NCBI GenBank assembly: GCA_963383645.1
Contig: OY726571.1
Span: 76,367,860 to 76,431,859 of the forward strand
Origin: Muscardinus avellanarius
Taxonomy: Eukaryota; Chordata; Mammalia; Rodentia; Gliridae
Direction: 5' to 3'
Length of the DNA stretch: 64,000 nucleotides
Of this stretch, positions 43,200-54,289 are shown piece after piece. The notes below the pieces were generated by a model, which was not told the origin of the DNA, did not search any database, and saw nothing but the letters and a program-made list of their open reading frames with translations. Both the position numbers and the translations under genes were made by a program. Numbering within the stretch: position 1 is the stretch's first letter; every line of letters begins with the position of its first letter.

Positions 43200-43829
43200 A
43201 ATTAAAAAAAAAAAAAACTTCAACAAAACAAAGGCTGACCGGAGACTTGCTTTATGTAGATAATTATAAGATTGGACACTGTCTTGCAGAACAGCCCCAT
43301 GCTGCGGCTTCACAGCTGTGATGAAGGGATGGCCAGATTGGAAAGCGAGAAGTCAGTTGCCTCATCCTCTGGGATTAGATGCAGACTCGCCTTCTTCCAG
43401 GAAGGTTTCCCAACACAGGAGAAGAGACACAGCGGCCAGGAGGAGCAGAAGGAATCTCCTTGAGGCTCTGGGTTTTGCCAGCCTGGAGAAAATGTGCCCT
43501 TGCAGGAAACTCGGTTTGCAAACAAGGAACATCTTTTGTGTTCAGTGTTGGCAAAGCAATTGATTCTAGTTAGAGATTGGCTGGGTGCCACCGTGCACAC
43601 AGACTGTCTTTTCTGTTCTGCAGAGTACAGTAGGAAGAGCTGCAGAAGAGCATTTCTTTTCTTCTCTTGTTTATCACGGACTTACTATATTTCTTTCTTT
43701 TTGATAGCCCCTCTGCTATAACTGACTGCATGCAATTCACATAGGTCCCACTTTATAATATTAAGAAAGCATTCTAAACAACAAAGTAAACCTTTTGAGG
43801 CCCTTAAAATAATCTGGGAACAATTTCTT
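43200..43829. other. Unique, GC-moderate sequence
   Basis: Several overlapping frames of 63-96 codons on both strands, none with a domain. Could be conserved non-coding or an unrecognised exon; no splice pattern stands out. Confidence 0.4.
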
Positions 43830-44046
43830 CTTTTCTTTCTTTCTTTTTTTTTTTATGGTACCAAGGATTGAACACAGGACATCCTACCTCTGAGCTACAT
43901 TCCCAGCCCTATTTCATTTGATCTTGAAACAGGGTCTTGCTAAGTTGCTGAGAGGCTCGCTTACTGAGACTGGTCTCAAACCTGTGATCCTCCTGTCTCA
44001 GTCTCTCAAGCACTGGGATTGCAGGTATGCGCCACCATGCCCAGTG
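43830..44046 (-). mobile_element. B1-dID SINE
   Basis: TSD ACAATTTCTT at 43820-43829 and 44047-44056. GGTACCAAGGATTGAACAC, ATTCCCAGCCC, ending CGCCACCATGCCCAGTG. Confidence 0.92.
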
Positions 44047-44056
44047 ACAATTTCTT

Positions 44057-44846
44057 ATACCAATATGTGATTCACATATACTTTTCCCTCCTCAAAAACT
44101 GGAAACTGACTGAAAACCTAGTGCTCCGAGCACAGTGCTAGTTGAGGGGTTATTTGAGGTTTGCTGTGCTAATGTGGATATGATAAAGACAGACGGAACA
44201 ATAAGAAGGGTATCTGAGGAACACAGACGATGCCCACAGCTACCATTAAACTTCTGTTGTTTCCTCTGATAGAAAAAACACTTCACATTAAATTTTATTT
44301 AAATTTCAGTTCGGTAAGAAAGAAATGGACTTCCACTCTCAAAACCTTATTTATTAGCTCTTCCCTGTCCTCTCTTTAAGGAGGTTTGGACACTTCTCTC
44401 ATGGAAAGCATTGCTCAGATGATTTCACGTTAAATATTATACAGTAATTGGCTTTGGAGGAATTGACACTTCGAAAACAGCGAGAGTGGAGAAACTTGCT
44501 GATGAGCTACAGAGAGGCTGGGGTTTCAGAAAGACGCCCCCGCTCCACACACATGCACACAAAAGAAGTCCCAAGGTGCAGGGTGGTGATAGAGAAATCC
44601 ACCCCAGAGGTCGCAGTGTTCTCATGTGGGCTGAGATCTGGGACGCCTAGAGCCGTGCTCATCCTGAGCACAAAACTGGCCTTTTGGGGCTTGGGTTTGG
44701 TGGAGAAAGCTCAGGCCCTAAAAGCAGGTCAGGAGGAGTCATTTGCCTAAAGTAAGAGGATGCTCTCGTCTGATTTCACAGGCTGAGGGATATGTAACTG
44801 GCTTTTCCTTTGTGATAGTAAAATAGGTTCTGCTAAATAAACATTT
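44057..44846. other. Unique sequence, no gene seen
   Basis: No repeat family recognised; the 100-codon plus frame at 44448-44750 lacks a known domain. Confidence 0.4.
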
Positions 44847-44858
44847 AAGCCTATTTTT

Positions 44859-45050
44859 GGGGGAGGTACTGGGGATGGAACCCAGGGGCAGTTTGCCTCC
44901 GAGTGACACCCCCACTTATTTTGAAACAGGGTCTCACTGAGTTGCAAAGGGCCTCACTAAGTAGCTGAGGCTGGCTTTGAACCTGCACAATCCTTCTGTC
45001 TCAGCCTCCCAAATGCTGGGATTACAAGCGTACACCACCACGCCTGGCTC
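44859..45050 (-). mobile_element. B1-dID SINE
   Basis: TSD AAGCCTATTTTT at 44847-44858 and 45051-45062. GGTACTGGGGATGGAACCC, GTTTGCCTCCGAGTGACAC, ending ACCACCACGCCTGGCTC. Confidence 0.93.
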
Positions 45051-45145
45051 AAGCCTATTTTTCAAAATACAGTTTCCAGATCCAAGAGGCCAAGTAGAAG
45101 AGGCTTGGATCCTGCTAGAGGGATTCTCTGCTATCAGTGCTGAGG

Positions 45146-45236
45146 CTAAATTGCTGAGGCTGGCCTCAAACCTGTGATCTTCCTGGCTCAGCCTCCCAAC
45201 TACTGGGATTATAGGTGTGCACCATCACGCTAGGCA
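45146..45236 (-). mobile_element. B1 monomer fragment of the SINE
   Basis: AATTGCTGAGGCTGGCCTC to CACCATCACGCTAGGC; the right monomer is missing. Confidence 0.8.
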
Positions 45237-46309
45237 AAAGGGTGATTCATTTTTATTGTAAAGGAATACATGCTCATTAATGAAAGAAAAGAAAGCAATA
45301 TGACCCACTGTTTTGGCTAATACTTAAAGACAGTCATTATTAGGATTTTAGTCTAGTTTCTTTGGGTTTAGATTCTTTATGTGGATATATCTGTTCACAT
45401 TTATGATATATTCATTTCCATACACACAAAATATTTTCTGATTTTTATTGCCTTCATGTTTATTTTCTTTAGACATTAAAATGTATTTAATAGGACATTT
45501 CTGTTTTAATGATGATGAAGGTAATGGGTGTCCTTTATTAAAATGAAAAAAAGATAGAACATGTACATATCATTATAGGATGGGATTTACTAGGCTGGTT
45601 TACACGATACGAGGCCGGACAGTCCCGCATTGGCGTCTGCAGGCTGGAGGGCTGGGAGTCCAGTAGCTGGATGCTCAGAACTTGATGGACCAGAGATGCA
45701 GCCCAGCCCGGGGCTGTAGGCCTGGAGGCTCCCTGGAGCGTCCTAGTGAGAGTCCGCGTTCAAAGGCTAAGAATCTGGAGCCTGAAGTCCCAGTGTGATA
45801 GCGGCGGTGGCTTAAGATGCACCAGGTGGAGAAGAGTCAAGTGCACCCACACATGTGTTTTTTTTTGGGGGGGGGTGATTCCAATTTTTGGTCCATCTAG
45901 GTCCTTCCTGATTGGCCAGTGATTCAGGGCCCCTCCAGCACCGATGCACCGGAAGTTGCATCAACCGGAAGTTGATCCAGAGTAGCCATCACACTTCCGA
46001 AAGATCTAGAAATTCGAGGAACGGGAAAAAAAATTATGTATATATACATTTTAATCTCTGTCTTTTTCATCTAGAGTTTATGGATTCATTCTTGTGTTCC
46101 AATACACTTTTGTTGGAGCTGTGATACCCCGCACTCTTGTTTGTGCCAAGAATATGACAGTGAAACAAAAGTGCCTGGCCTCCTGGTGCTTACATGCTAG
46201 ACAAGGGAAACAAAAAATAAACAAATAAAAACCGACAGTGTCACACGTTGAGAAGTGCTATGGAGGAAAAGAAATCAAGGAGAAAAAGAGGGAGTAAGGT
46301 AATCTGATT
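45237..46309. other. Unassigned: L1-like AT-rich part, then a CpG-bearing block
   Basis: 45240-45480 resembles old L1M-type 3' sequence (weak). 45600-46010 is GC-rich, with GAGGCCGGACAGTCCCGC at its start and two CCGGAAGTTG motifs at about 45949 and 45966; it may be an old LTR. 46140-46300 looks like an ancient repeat (CCTCCTGGTGCTTACATGCT). No gene. Confidence 0.35.
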
Positions 46310-46434
46310 TTTTTTTTTTTTTTTTTTTTTGGTACTGGAGTTTGAACCCAAAGGCATTGTACCTCCAAACACTTATTTTTTTTTTTTTATTTTTTATTAG
46401 CCCTTATTATAAGTGTGAACCACCATGCTAGGCT
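46310..46434 (-). mobile_element. B1-dID SINE, internally deleted
   Basis: Long T-run, GGTACTGGAGTTTGAACCC, then a jump to the last ~45 bp ending ACCACCATGCTAGGC. Confidence 0.75.
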
Positions 46435-46521
46435 TTCTAGCATGATTTAGCAGCCATTCTTTAGAGGCTTTGAATTATGTGTGTTCCCATTCATAAACTT
46501 ATATTACTGAGCTCTTTTACA

Positions 46522-46726
46522 TTTTTGGGGTGGTACTGGATATTCGACCCAGAATCATTCTACATCTGAGCTACAACCCCTTTTTATTTTTTATTTTCAA
46601 ACGGGGTCTCACCAAGTTGCAGAGGGTCCTCTTAAGTTGCTGAGGCTGGCCTGGAATGATTCTGTGATCTTCCTGCTTCAGCATCCTAAGTACTGGGATT
46701 ACAACATGCACCATCACACCTGGTTT
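46522..46726 (-). mobile_element. B1-dID SINE
   Basis: GGTACTGGATATTCGACCC, ATCTGAGCTACAACCCC, ending CACCATCACACCTGG. Confidence 0.85.
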
Positions 46727-48171
46727 CATTTATGATATTTATAGCCATGTGATAGAATGAGATTGTAGGAGACATGGTGTTAGAGACAGTCTTTGGGACA
46801 GAAAAAAATTTTTGCAAGAGTAATTAACAACATAAAAGGTGATATCATTGCTCAAATAGGATTTTATCTAATCACAGGCTATTATAAAAAATGAAAAATC
46901 TTGTAACTTTTTATATTTACCATTGAGTGGACTAAAGATTACTAAATTGCACAGCTAATGTAGCAGTGAACTTCAACTATAACAACCAGACCTTCAAAAG
47001 TGCCTAAAATAACTCATTGAAGAATGTAAAGGAAACCTTAGGCACTGATCATATAAGAAATTAAAATGTAATACGTTACTATATTGTATCATATACTTTA
47101 TGTGAAGGGACATAATACAAGTGTATACAAATGTTCAAAAACATTTTAGAGGTAAGAGATCTGAAATTCTTGGGAAACACTACTCTAGTGATAAGCTCCC
47201 AGCAAACCTGATGGGGCCTTTTTTTTTTTTTCTCTTTGACTGTGTTACAGATCACCTGGACATGTGGGGCATTCCAGTGTTTGGATTTGCAGGTGAAATG
47301 CCCAAAAAGGAACAAACCCCTTGGCTCCCGCCGGGGAAGGCTCTTTAAGGCCAGCATTCACGTTAGCTTATAGTCCATCCACCTGGACCTCCCCAGCCCC
47401 GTGCCCGTGTCCAGCCTGGTTCATACATTTCACTGAAAGTATCCTGCAGAGCAGAGCCAGGCTTCAGCCACCAGCCAGAGGAATATCACCGCACGGTGAA
47501 ATCCAAGGAACTGAGGATATCTCCCTGCTTCCTTTGTTCTGTTTTCTGCAATTATTTCATCTGAGAGGGACCCTCTGGGGTTCCTGCATTTGTCCTCCGA
47601 GGAGGGCGCCCAGCACGGCAAAGTCTAGAGGTCTCTGAAAAACCCTGCAGTGGCCCTGTGATCATTTCTCATCATTTATTTTCGCTGAAGCTATGTACCT
47701 TTGATTAAACCTGGCACAGCACTTTAGGACCCACTGATACACATCAAAGAAGTTAGCTTTCCTAGATCAAAATAGACGGAAGGTTTGGACCTGGCCCAGC
47801 GCTGTGTGAGCACCGAGAACAAACCACAGCGGGAGGGATTGCTTTTGGACAAGAATCAGGAAATCACCAAATGGATTTCCTCTACTTCTTCCTTCATTAG
47901 CAGCATAGCAAATGCCTTCATCCTGTCAGAAGAGAAATCTTCATTGGGGTTTCCTTTTTATCCAAAAAACCATTTTACAGGGTAAGAGTCAAATGGAAAT
48001 TTTCGATGATTCTCTTAGACTAATAAACAATTTATGTTTGAAGAATGATGTAAATTTGATTTTTTTCTTTTATTTTATATGCGACTGTTGATATAGCCCA
48101 GATGAGCTTGAGGAATATGGATTTACTTTTCTTCAGTTGCTGTATTGGAAATAATTAAAAAGTACACATAA
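46727..48171. other. 1.4 kb repeat-poor segment
   Basis: No interspersed repeat recognised. 47230-47660 is GC-moderate with several short frames on both strands; 47780-47985 has a 66-codon frame. None carries a known domain, and I see no convincing exon. Possibly conserved non-coding DNA. Confidence 0.35.
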
Positions 48172-48371
48172 GCCAGGTGTGATGGTGCATGCCTGTAATC
48201 CCAGTATTGGGAGGCCAAAACAAAGATGGCAGGTTACTGGCTAGTCTCAGCATTTTAGAGAAACGCTCAGCAACTTAGTGAGACCCTGTTTCAAAATAAA
48301 AAAATAAAAAACCTGGGAGTGCAGCTCAGAGGTAGAATGCCCCCGGGTTTAATCCCCAATACCACCAAAAA

Positions 48372-48453
<82 letters not shown>
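48172..48453 (+). mobile_element. B1-dID SINE with (TA)n(TG)n tail
   Basis: AGCCAGGTGTGATGGTGCAT, CTGGGAGTGCAGCTCAGAGG, AATACCACC, then about 43 bp of TA and about 36 bp of TG (48374-48453). Confidence 0.9.
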
Positions 48454-48659
48454 CAAAAATAGGACATATATGTAAATATATATTTATATATATAAATACA
48501 TATATGTATCAAAAATAGGATCAAGTTGAAAATTTTACATATAGATGCTTTCAAGAAGTTTTTTCCAAAGACATTTTCAGAGAATTAGAGTTTTATTTTT
48601 ATATATTTTACTTCAGAAATAAGTCAATGAATATTTAGATAAATTATTTCAAATACCTA

Positions 48660-48660
<1 letters not shown>
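48454..48660. other. AT-rich sequence with a short duplication
   Basis: TATCAAAAATAGGA occurs twice (48452 and 48508) separated by TATATA text: a small local duplication. Confidence 0.6.
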
Positions 48661-48692
<32 letters not shown>

Positions 48693-48886
48693 TACTGGGG
48701 ATGGAACCCAGGGACATTCTGCCTCCGAGCTACACCTACAGCCCTATTTTTTATTCTTTATTTGGAAACAGGGTCTCACTGAGTTGCAAAGGGCCTCACT
48801 AAGCAGCTGAGGCTGTCCGTGACCACGATCCTCCTGTCTCAGCCTCCCAAATACTGAGATTACAAGCATGCGCCACCATACCCAGC
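48661..48886 (-). mobile_element. B1-dID SINE with (GT)n tail
   Basis: About 28 bp GT, GGTACTGGGGATGGAACCC, ending CGCCACCATACCCAGC. Related flanks TTCAAAT(A/G)CCTATT at about 48648 and 48887 form an imperfect TSD. Confidence 0.92.
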
Positions 48887-49246
48887 TTCAAATGCCTATT
48901 ATAAAATTATATGTAACATAATTGTATTTACTAAATGTGCCATTCTTGTAAGGAGCCAGATAGTAAATATTTCAGGCTTTGTGGCCATACAGTCTGTTAC
49001 AGCTAGGTCAGTGTTCTAACTACTTGGTAATTCCATTGTAGCTTGGAAAGCACTGTATCTTGAATATAAGTAAATGAGGCTGGCTGGGTTCCTGCAATAC
49101 TTTATGGACACCTGAAATTTGGATTTCATATGATTTTCACATGTCATGAAGTATTGCTATTCTTCTTTTGATTTTTTTTTCTCCTCAACCATTTAATATT
49201 TCAAAATTCATTCTTAGCTCAAGGTGGCACCAAAAGAAATGTTGGA
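48887..49246. other. Unique sequence, no gene seen
   Basis: AT-rich; TTGTAAGGAGCCAGATAGTAAATATTTCAGGC followed by TTTGTGGCCATACAGTCTG suggests an old mammal-wide repeat, family unresolved. Confidence 0.35.
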
Positions 49247-49430
49247 TCTGGGGCTGGTGATGCACACCAGTAATCCCCGGAGGCTGACACAGGAGGATTG
49301 CAGGTTTGAGGCCAGTCTCAGCAATTTAGCAAGGCCCTCAATAACTTTGTGAGACCCTATTTCAAAACAAAAATAAAATAGGATTGAGGTGTCGCTCAGA
49401 GGTAGAGCATCCCTATGTGCTACACAACAA
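49247..49430 (+). mobile_element. B1-dID SINE, shortened
   Basis: GGGCTGGTGATGCACACCAG, GGTTTGAGGCCAGTCTCAGC, GATTGAGGTGTCGCTCAGAG; no clear tail. Confidence 0.8.
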
Positions 49431-50087
49431 AGTGTTGGGCTGGATTGGGTCTGGGGGTGGACCCTCAGTATATAAGGAACAGGAATAGGATCCAATCTAG
49501 ATCATCTGCCGCAGCCACAGCTCCAGGTGGGTTTGTTTCAAAATTGAGAAGACCCTACGCGGAGACATAGAATTTGGAGAGTTTGACTGCTGTTTCTACT
49601 TTTGAAATTAAGATGCAAACATATTAAGCTTTCCATCTAAAGAGAAAGATAATCACTAGCCGCAGAGTAATTACCAAAGAAAGAGCCAACAGCAAACCCC
49701 ACGAACACTTTATTGTCAGCTAGAGGGTTTGGCTAAAAGTAAATGTGATGCTCATTTCAAAAAATGAACGCTGCTTTAATGTTACCTCAGAGCCAGGTGA
49801 GCGGTAGGTAGCTCTGAGCAATTCAGGAAGCTGCCCGGTAGCTTCAGAGCTGACAGGCATGTGAACACAAACTCTCCAGAAGGCAGGAAGGAGAAGGAGG
49901 AGCCCCACAGTGGTGAGCTTAGGGGGTCCCCAGAGAGCCCTGACCTGGAATTCTGCTCCCTGTGAAGAGCAATAGGCATGGTCATAAGCATCGGGGAGAG
50001 AGGGGATGTTGATCCTGCAGAAAAGAAGGCATGTGTACTTCAGGAGGTCTGACTCCACGAAGGAAAAGTTCTGAGAACTGCACCTAC

Positions 50088-50169
50088 CTATGAAAATAGT
50101 GATTAAAAACACGCTCTTGTCGTGGCACATTTCATCATTTTTATATTTGTTTTCCTCCTCCGCCACCAT
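50088..50169 (-). other. Exon-like segment: ATG followed by a strong 5' splice motif (speculative)
   Basis: On the minus strand an ATG in fair context (AATC ATG GTGG) opens MVAEEENKYKNDEMCHDK and continues 27 codons to a CATAG/GTAGGT donor-like motif at 50088/50087. The peptide matches no family I know. One donor motif is weak evidence; it may be chance. Confidence 0.15.
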
Positions 50170-50927
50170 GATTTATTCCATTCCCTCTGATGCATGAAGC
50201 TAGAATCTGTCTCTTTAAGCCTCTCTTCCCTGAGTGAATTTTGTTGGGATGGGGTGCTCACGAGGGCTTAGCCATAGCTGGCGTGCCGCAGAATAAAGCT
50301 GTCAGTGTGATTTAAAATACATATTGCAGAAAAGAAGGAAATGCATTTGAAAAAACATTTCTTTTTTCTTTTTTTTGCCTTTAGTGGAAAACAAAGGCAA
50401 GGACAGAAAGAGTTGGAAATAATTAAAAAAGAGGCTTTGTGAATCGTGGCACATTTTACCACCTCACAATCACATCTCAGTAAGGGGAGAAGTAGCCAGG
50501 ATACAAGTGTCTTGGATCTAAAATAATAACGAACTGCCTGAGTCCACAGACGACTTCAGAGAAATGTGCTTGGGCAAGAGATTAAGAGAGCAAAGGGAAG
50601 ACATGAGTGACGAGCTACATACGTGTTCATACATGGACTTTTTAGGAATACTTAGAGTTTTTCAGATTTTGGATGCAAGGCATTAATGATTGTGTATGTT
50701 CCCCGTTTCCTCTCGTTCTGATTCATTCTATAACATCATGAAATCAACCTGAAATAAAGAAATTATCCCTACATGCTGGACTTCCCTTTAATTTGCTGTT
50801 AGGTTTATATTTACCCAAAAGCTGTATCCGTAGAATCGATGCATGCAGATGAGATCGTGGAGTGGACTTCATTTGGTCGGAATAATGTTAATATATTTTG
50901 ACTCCTAATGAATATTCTACTCTGCAG

Positions 50928-51032
50928 GACCCTTTGAAAGAAAATGCATATTCATGGACTAACGTGAATGGATGCAAAAGAAAATCAAGATACTATGCTG
51001 AGAAGAAATGTTTTTACTCCTGCTATTCATAG
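50928..51032 (+). other. Exon-like segment between AG and GT splice motifs (speculative)
   Basis: TTCTACTCTGCAG precedes 50928 and ATAG/GTGAGA follows 51032, with a CTAAT branch-like motif about 20 bp upstream. The 105-bp segment has one open frame (DPLKENAYSWTNVNG...) that meets TAG exactly at the donor, so an internal coding exon is unlikely. It could be a non-coding or terminal exon, or chance. Confidence 0.2.
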
Positions 51033-51262
51033 GTGAGAGATTTTCAAGTACATCCTTGAAACTTAAGTAACTGTGTGGACAGTTACTTTGGGTTTTTATC
51101 TCTCTCTTTTTCTCTCTCTTTCTTCCTCATGAAACACATAAAAAAATGATTATCTTTAAAATACACTGTGGTGAACAAGAAGAGTTGGAGAACATCCATT
51201 TGGGACTGGGTTTCAAATAGTCTTTTATTTAGATTGTAAAATTGTGGGTTAGAAAAATAAAA

Positions 51263-51472
51263 TGTAGCAGGGTGTGGTGCGCATGCTTGTAATCCCAGCA
51301 TTTGGGAGGCTGAGACAGGAGGATCCAGATTTGCAGACGTCCTCAGTGAGTCCCTCAACAACTTAAGGAGACTCTATTTCAAAAAATTTTTAAAAAGGGC
51401 TGGGGTATAGCTCAGAGGTAGAATGCCTCTGGGTTAAATCCCCTCATACTAAAATAAATTTAAAAAAAGAAA
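51263..51472 (+). mobile_element. B1-dID SINE
   Basis: AGCAGGGTGTGGTGCGCATG, AAGGGCTGGGGTATAGCTC, AATCCCCTCATACTAAAAT tail. Confidence 0.88.
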
Positions 51473-51557
51473 GAATAATTACCTTTAGTGTTTTCAGAAG
51501 AATCACAAATATATGTAAATAATTGTTAAAAATACTTAACATTCTTTCTTATGTTTT

Positions 51558-51757
51558 TTCTTTTTTTGTGTGGTACTGGAGATGAGAACCAGGAGCATTC
51601 TACCTCCAAGTTACACCTCCAGCCCTATTTTATTTTTTATTTTGAAATGGGGTTTCACTAACTTGCAGAGGGCCTCCCTAAGTTGCTGAGGCTGGCTGCG
51701 AACCTGCAATCTTCCTGTCTTAGTTTGGGTACTGGGATTACAAGTGTCCACCATCAC
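51558..51757 (-). mobile_element. B1-dID SINE
   Basis: GTGGTACTGGAGATGAGAAC, ACACCTCCAGCCC, B1 half ending GTGTCCACCATCAC. Confidence 0.87.
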
Positions 51758-51901
51758 TATTTCATATCGGGTCACTTTGAAAGTGTGAGATTTTAGGTAC
51801 ACTTCTATAACACCACAACAAGTTGCAAGCATTGAATCAAGCATCACAAAGCTGATATCTTTAGATAGCTACTTGTGTGCAGGAACATACATGTACTGAG
51901 A

Positions 51902-52004
51902 TTCAATCCTCAGTACCAAATAAATAAATAAAGCAAACGAGATTCATATATATCACCAAAGATAAATTATGCAGATCAATAAATTCACCAACCATCTACT
52001 CTAG
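51902..52004 (+). repeat. Local duplication, copy 1
   Basis: TTCAATCCTCAGTACCAAAT plus about 80 bp of flanking DNA (AAAGATAAATTATGCAGAT, CATCTACTCTAG) recurs at 52835-52931. Copy 1 carries only the last few bases of a SINE, with no SINE body upstream. Confidence 0.85.
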
Positions 52005-52669
52005 TCATTATCAGAAATAGCTAAAAACTGCAAGGCTACATTCTAGCTATGTGGTTACATAAATAGAGCCACAGTCTACCAATTTAAGCAGTAGTATTTA
52101 ATAATAAAAGAGAAACAAATTAAAAATGAGCTGTATTGATAAATGTGATTAACCTCATTTAAATCTCAAGCTTTAATATTTTAATAGGCGTAGTCTTTTG
52201 TTCTTCGTCGCATGCATAATTGCTTTTCCTCCTCGTTCTTCGGATTTAATATCAGAAATATCTGAATAATCTTTGCAGAAAAAATATACAGCAGGAAAAA
52301 CTGATCTGAGTGAGAATTAAGTGTTGTGAAAGTTGCACTGTGCCTGGGCAAGTGTAAAAGAAACCTTCATAATCTCACCGATTGTGCTTAGAAACAATTA
52401 CACTGTTTTCTTCAAGTATGGCAGAGGGGGGAAAATGTTAATCTAAAAAAAAAAAAAAAGTTAGCTCTAATAGTGATATAACCAAATGTGAAGCCCAGGA
52501 TGCATCCAGATTCCCTACATCTCCTCCACTGTCCCCTGTTGTCTTGAGCATAGGATATACTCAAATACCAGAGAGCAGGCAAAATTCGATGACTTTGTTC
52601 ATCTTTGAAAGTGTATTTACATGGCTTACCATCATTGAATTCAGACGTGTGCAATAAAAGCATGTGAGA
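52005..52669. other. Repeat-free AT-rich segment, possible conserved element
   Basis: 52130-52420 is dense in motifs such as TGATAAATGTGATTAACC, GCATGCATAATTGC and TCTGAATAATC, with no repeat. Regulatory function is inferred only. Confidence 0.35.
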
Positions 52670-52857
52670 AGCATGCATGGTGCCACACACCTGTAGTCCC
52701 AGTACTTGGAAGGCTGAGACAGGAGGATCGAAGTTTCGTGGCCAACCTCAGCAATTTAGCAAGGCTTTCAGCATCTTAGTGAGACCCTGTTTCAAAATAA
52801 GTAAAAAGGGCTGGGGGTATAGGATGACCCTGGGTTCAATCCTCAGTACCAAATAAA
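52670..52857 (+). mobile_element. B1-dID SINE with deleted right monomer
   Basis: GCATGCATGGTGCCACACAC, GGGCTGGGGGTATAGGATG: the AGCTCAGAGGTAGA part is lost. Its 3' end begins the second copy of the local duplication. Confidence 0.87.
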
Positions 52858-52931
52858 AAGTATATGAGAGTCACATATATCATCAAAGATAAATTATGCA
52901 GATTAATAAATTCACCAACGATCTACTCTAG
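52835..52931 (+). repeat. Local duplication, copy 2
   Basis: Same sequence as 51902-52004 with minor changes, offset 933 bp. Here it is contiguous with a whole SINE, so this is probably the source copy. Confidence 0.85.
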
Positions 52932-53008
52932 TTGATGATTTCCCAGCCTCAAAGACACCAATAAAGAAATACTGCTTATCTAGCAATATTCTGGATTCTA
53001 TGTAATAT

Positions 53009-53010
53009 AC

Positions 53011-53064
<54 letters not shown>
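53009..53064. repeat. (TA)n(TG)n microsatellite
   Basis: About 24 bp TA then about 32 bp TG. No SINE attached. Confidence 0.95.
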
Positions 53065-53067
<3 letters not shown>

Positions 53068-53472
53068 CATTAATATAGGCATGCATATATACACAAACAC
53101 ACACCAACTTTTCCCTGAAGAACTGCTGGTTTGACTTTAGAAGTGCTCCCGTTACACAGGGATTGGCAACGCTACTTCCTGCTGAAAGCCTGGCAAGCAG
53201 GGCTTTGCCAACCACACAGGCTTCCCTTTCCTTGTTTAGAGATAATCTCTCCCACCAGACCATGCCCTTATTCTGCTAAGGACCTTCCCAGGGCCCTGAC
53301 TGGCAAAAACACAGCCAGCACTTGCCCACAGTAATGTGGAGAATTTTGTGGCCAACCTCATTGAGAATCCTGAAAACATTCATGGGTTGGAGAAGGCCAG
53401 AGAGTGAATTATAGGAAGGAACCAAGATGTCTCAGATACCTTCCTAGAAGGCAGAGGTAGCTACATGTTAGA
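53065..53472. other. Unique sequence, no gene seen
   Basis: Short frames (67 and 95 codons, opposite strands) lack domains. Confidence 0.45.
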
Positions 53473-53484
53473 AGTGGCCATTCT

Positions 53485-53703
53485 AAGCCGGGGCATAGTG
53501 GCACACACTTGTAATCCCCGTGCTTGGGAGGCAGAGACAGGAAGATCACGCAGGTTTGAAGCCAGCCGTGCTGGCTTAAGAGACCCTGTTTCCAAATTTT
53601 TTAAAAAAAAAAAAGTATGAAAATAGGTCTGGGAGTGCTGGGAGTGTAGCCTGGAGGTAGAAGGGTTTCCAGGAACCCCAGTAGCACCAAAAAAAAAAGA
53701 AAA

Positions 53704-53771
<68 letters not shown>

Positions 53772-53773
53772 AG
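53485..53773 (+). mobile_element. B1-dID SINE, young hairpin subfamily, with (GAAA)n tail
   Basis: TSD AGTGGCCATTCT (53473-53484, 53774-53785). AAGCCAGCCGTGCTGGCTT hairpin, duplicated TCTGGGAGTGC, GTTTCCAGGAACCCCAGTAG, then about 72 bp of GAAA. Confidence 0.95.
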
Positions 53774-53890
53774 AGTGGCCATTCTGTCTTAATAATACCT
53801 CCTATTTGTGGACAAAGCCTGCAAATGTTCATCTATCAAGATGAATATATTCTGGAATACTTAATTAGTTTACAATTATTTTTCCTATTT

Positions 53891-54222
53891 CTTCTCCTTC
53901 TCCTTCTCCTCCTTCTCCTTCTTCTCCTTCTTCTCCTTCTTCTTCTCCTTCTCCTTCTCCTTCTCCTTTCTCCTTCTCCTTCTCCTTCTCCTTCTCCTTC
54001 TCCTTCTCCTTCTCCTTCTCCTTCTCCTTCTCCTTCTCCTTCTCCTTCTCCTTCTCCTTCTCCTTCTCCTTCTTCTTCTTCTTCTTCTTCTTCTTCTTCT
54101 TCTTCTTCTCCTCCTCCTCCTTCCTCTGTCTCCTCCCCCTCTCTCCCTCTTCTCCTTCTCCTTCTCCTTCTCCTTCTCCTTCTCCTTCTCCTCCTTCTCC
54201 TTCTCCTTCTTCTTCTTCTTCT
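53891..54222. repeat. Long polypyrimidine microsatellite (CTCCTT)n/(CTT)n
   Basis: About 330 bp nearly free of purines on the plus strand: a CTCCTT hexamer block, a CTT block, CTC text, and a second hexamer block. Organised like 16119-16368 and likewise ends at a reverse SINE right-monomer scrap. The Glu/Arg/Lys/Ser-Pro frames are artefacts. Confidence 0.95.
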
Positions 54223-54268
54223 TGTAATCCCAGGGGCATTCTACCTCCAAACTATACTACCAGCCTTT
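54223..54268 (-). mobile_element. SINE right-monomer fragment
   Basis: GGGGCATTCTACCTCCAAAC then TACTACCAGCC only. Confidence 0.7.
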
Positions 54269-54289
54269 TACAAAATTGTTTAATTTTAA

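Larger units (their letters stand above)
49431..51262. other. 1.8 kb repeat-free segment
   Basis: The longest stretch without rodent repeats in the right half. Holds the two exon-like segments listed next and a 149-codon minus frame (50169-49720) without a domain. Candidate for regulatory or lncRNA sequence. Confidence 0.4.

Noticed and set aside
49720..50169. 149-codon minus-strand open frame as a complete gene
   Set aside because: Beyond the first 27 codons it reads through a strong splice-donor-like motif; the peptide matches no known family.
53825..54283. 152-codon Leu/Ser-Pro frame and Arg/Glu/Lys frames on the other strand
   Set aside because: Translation of the second polypyrimidine tract.
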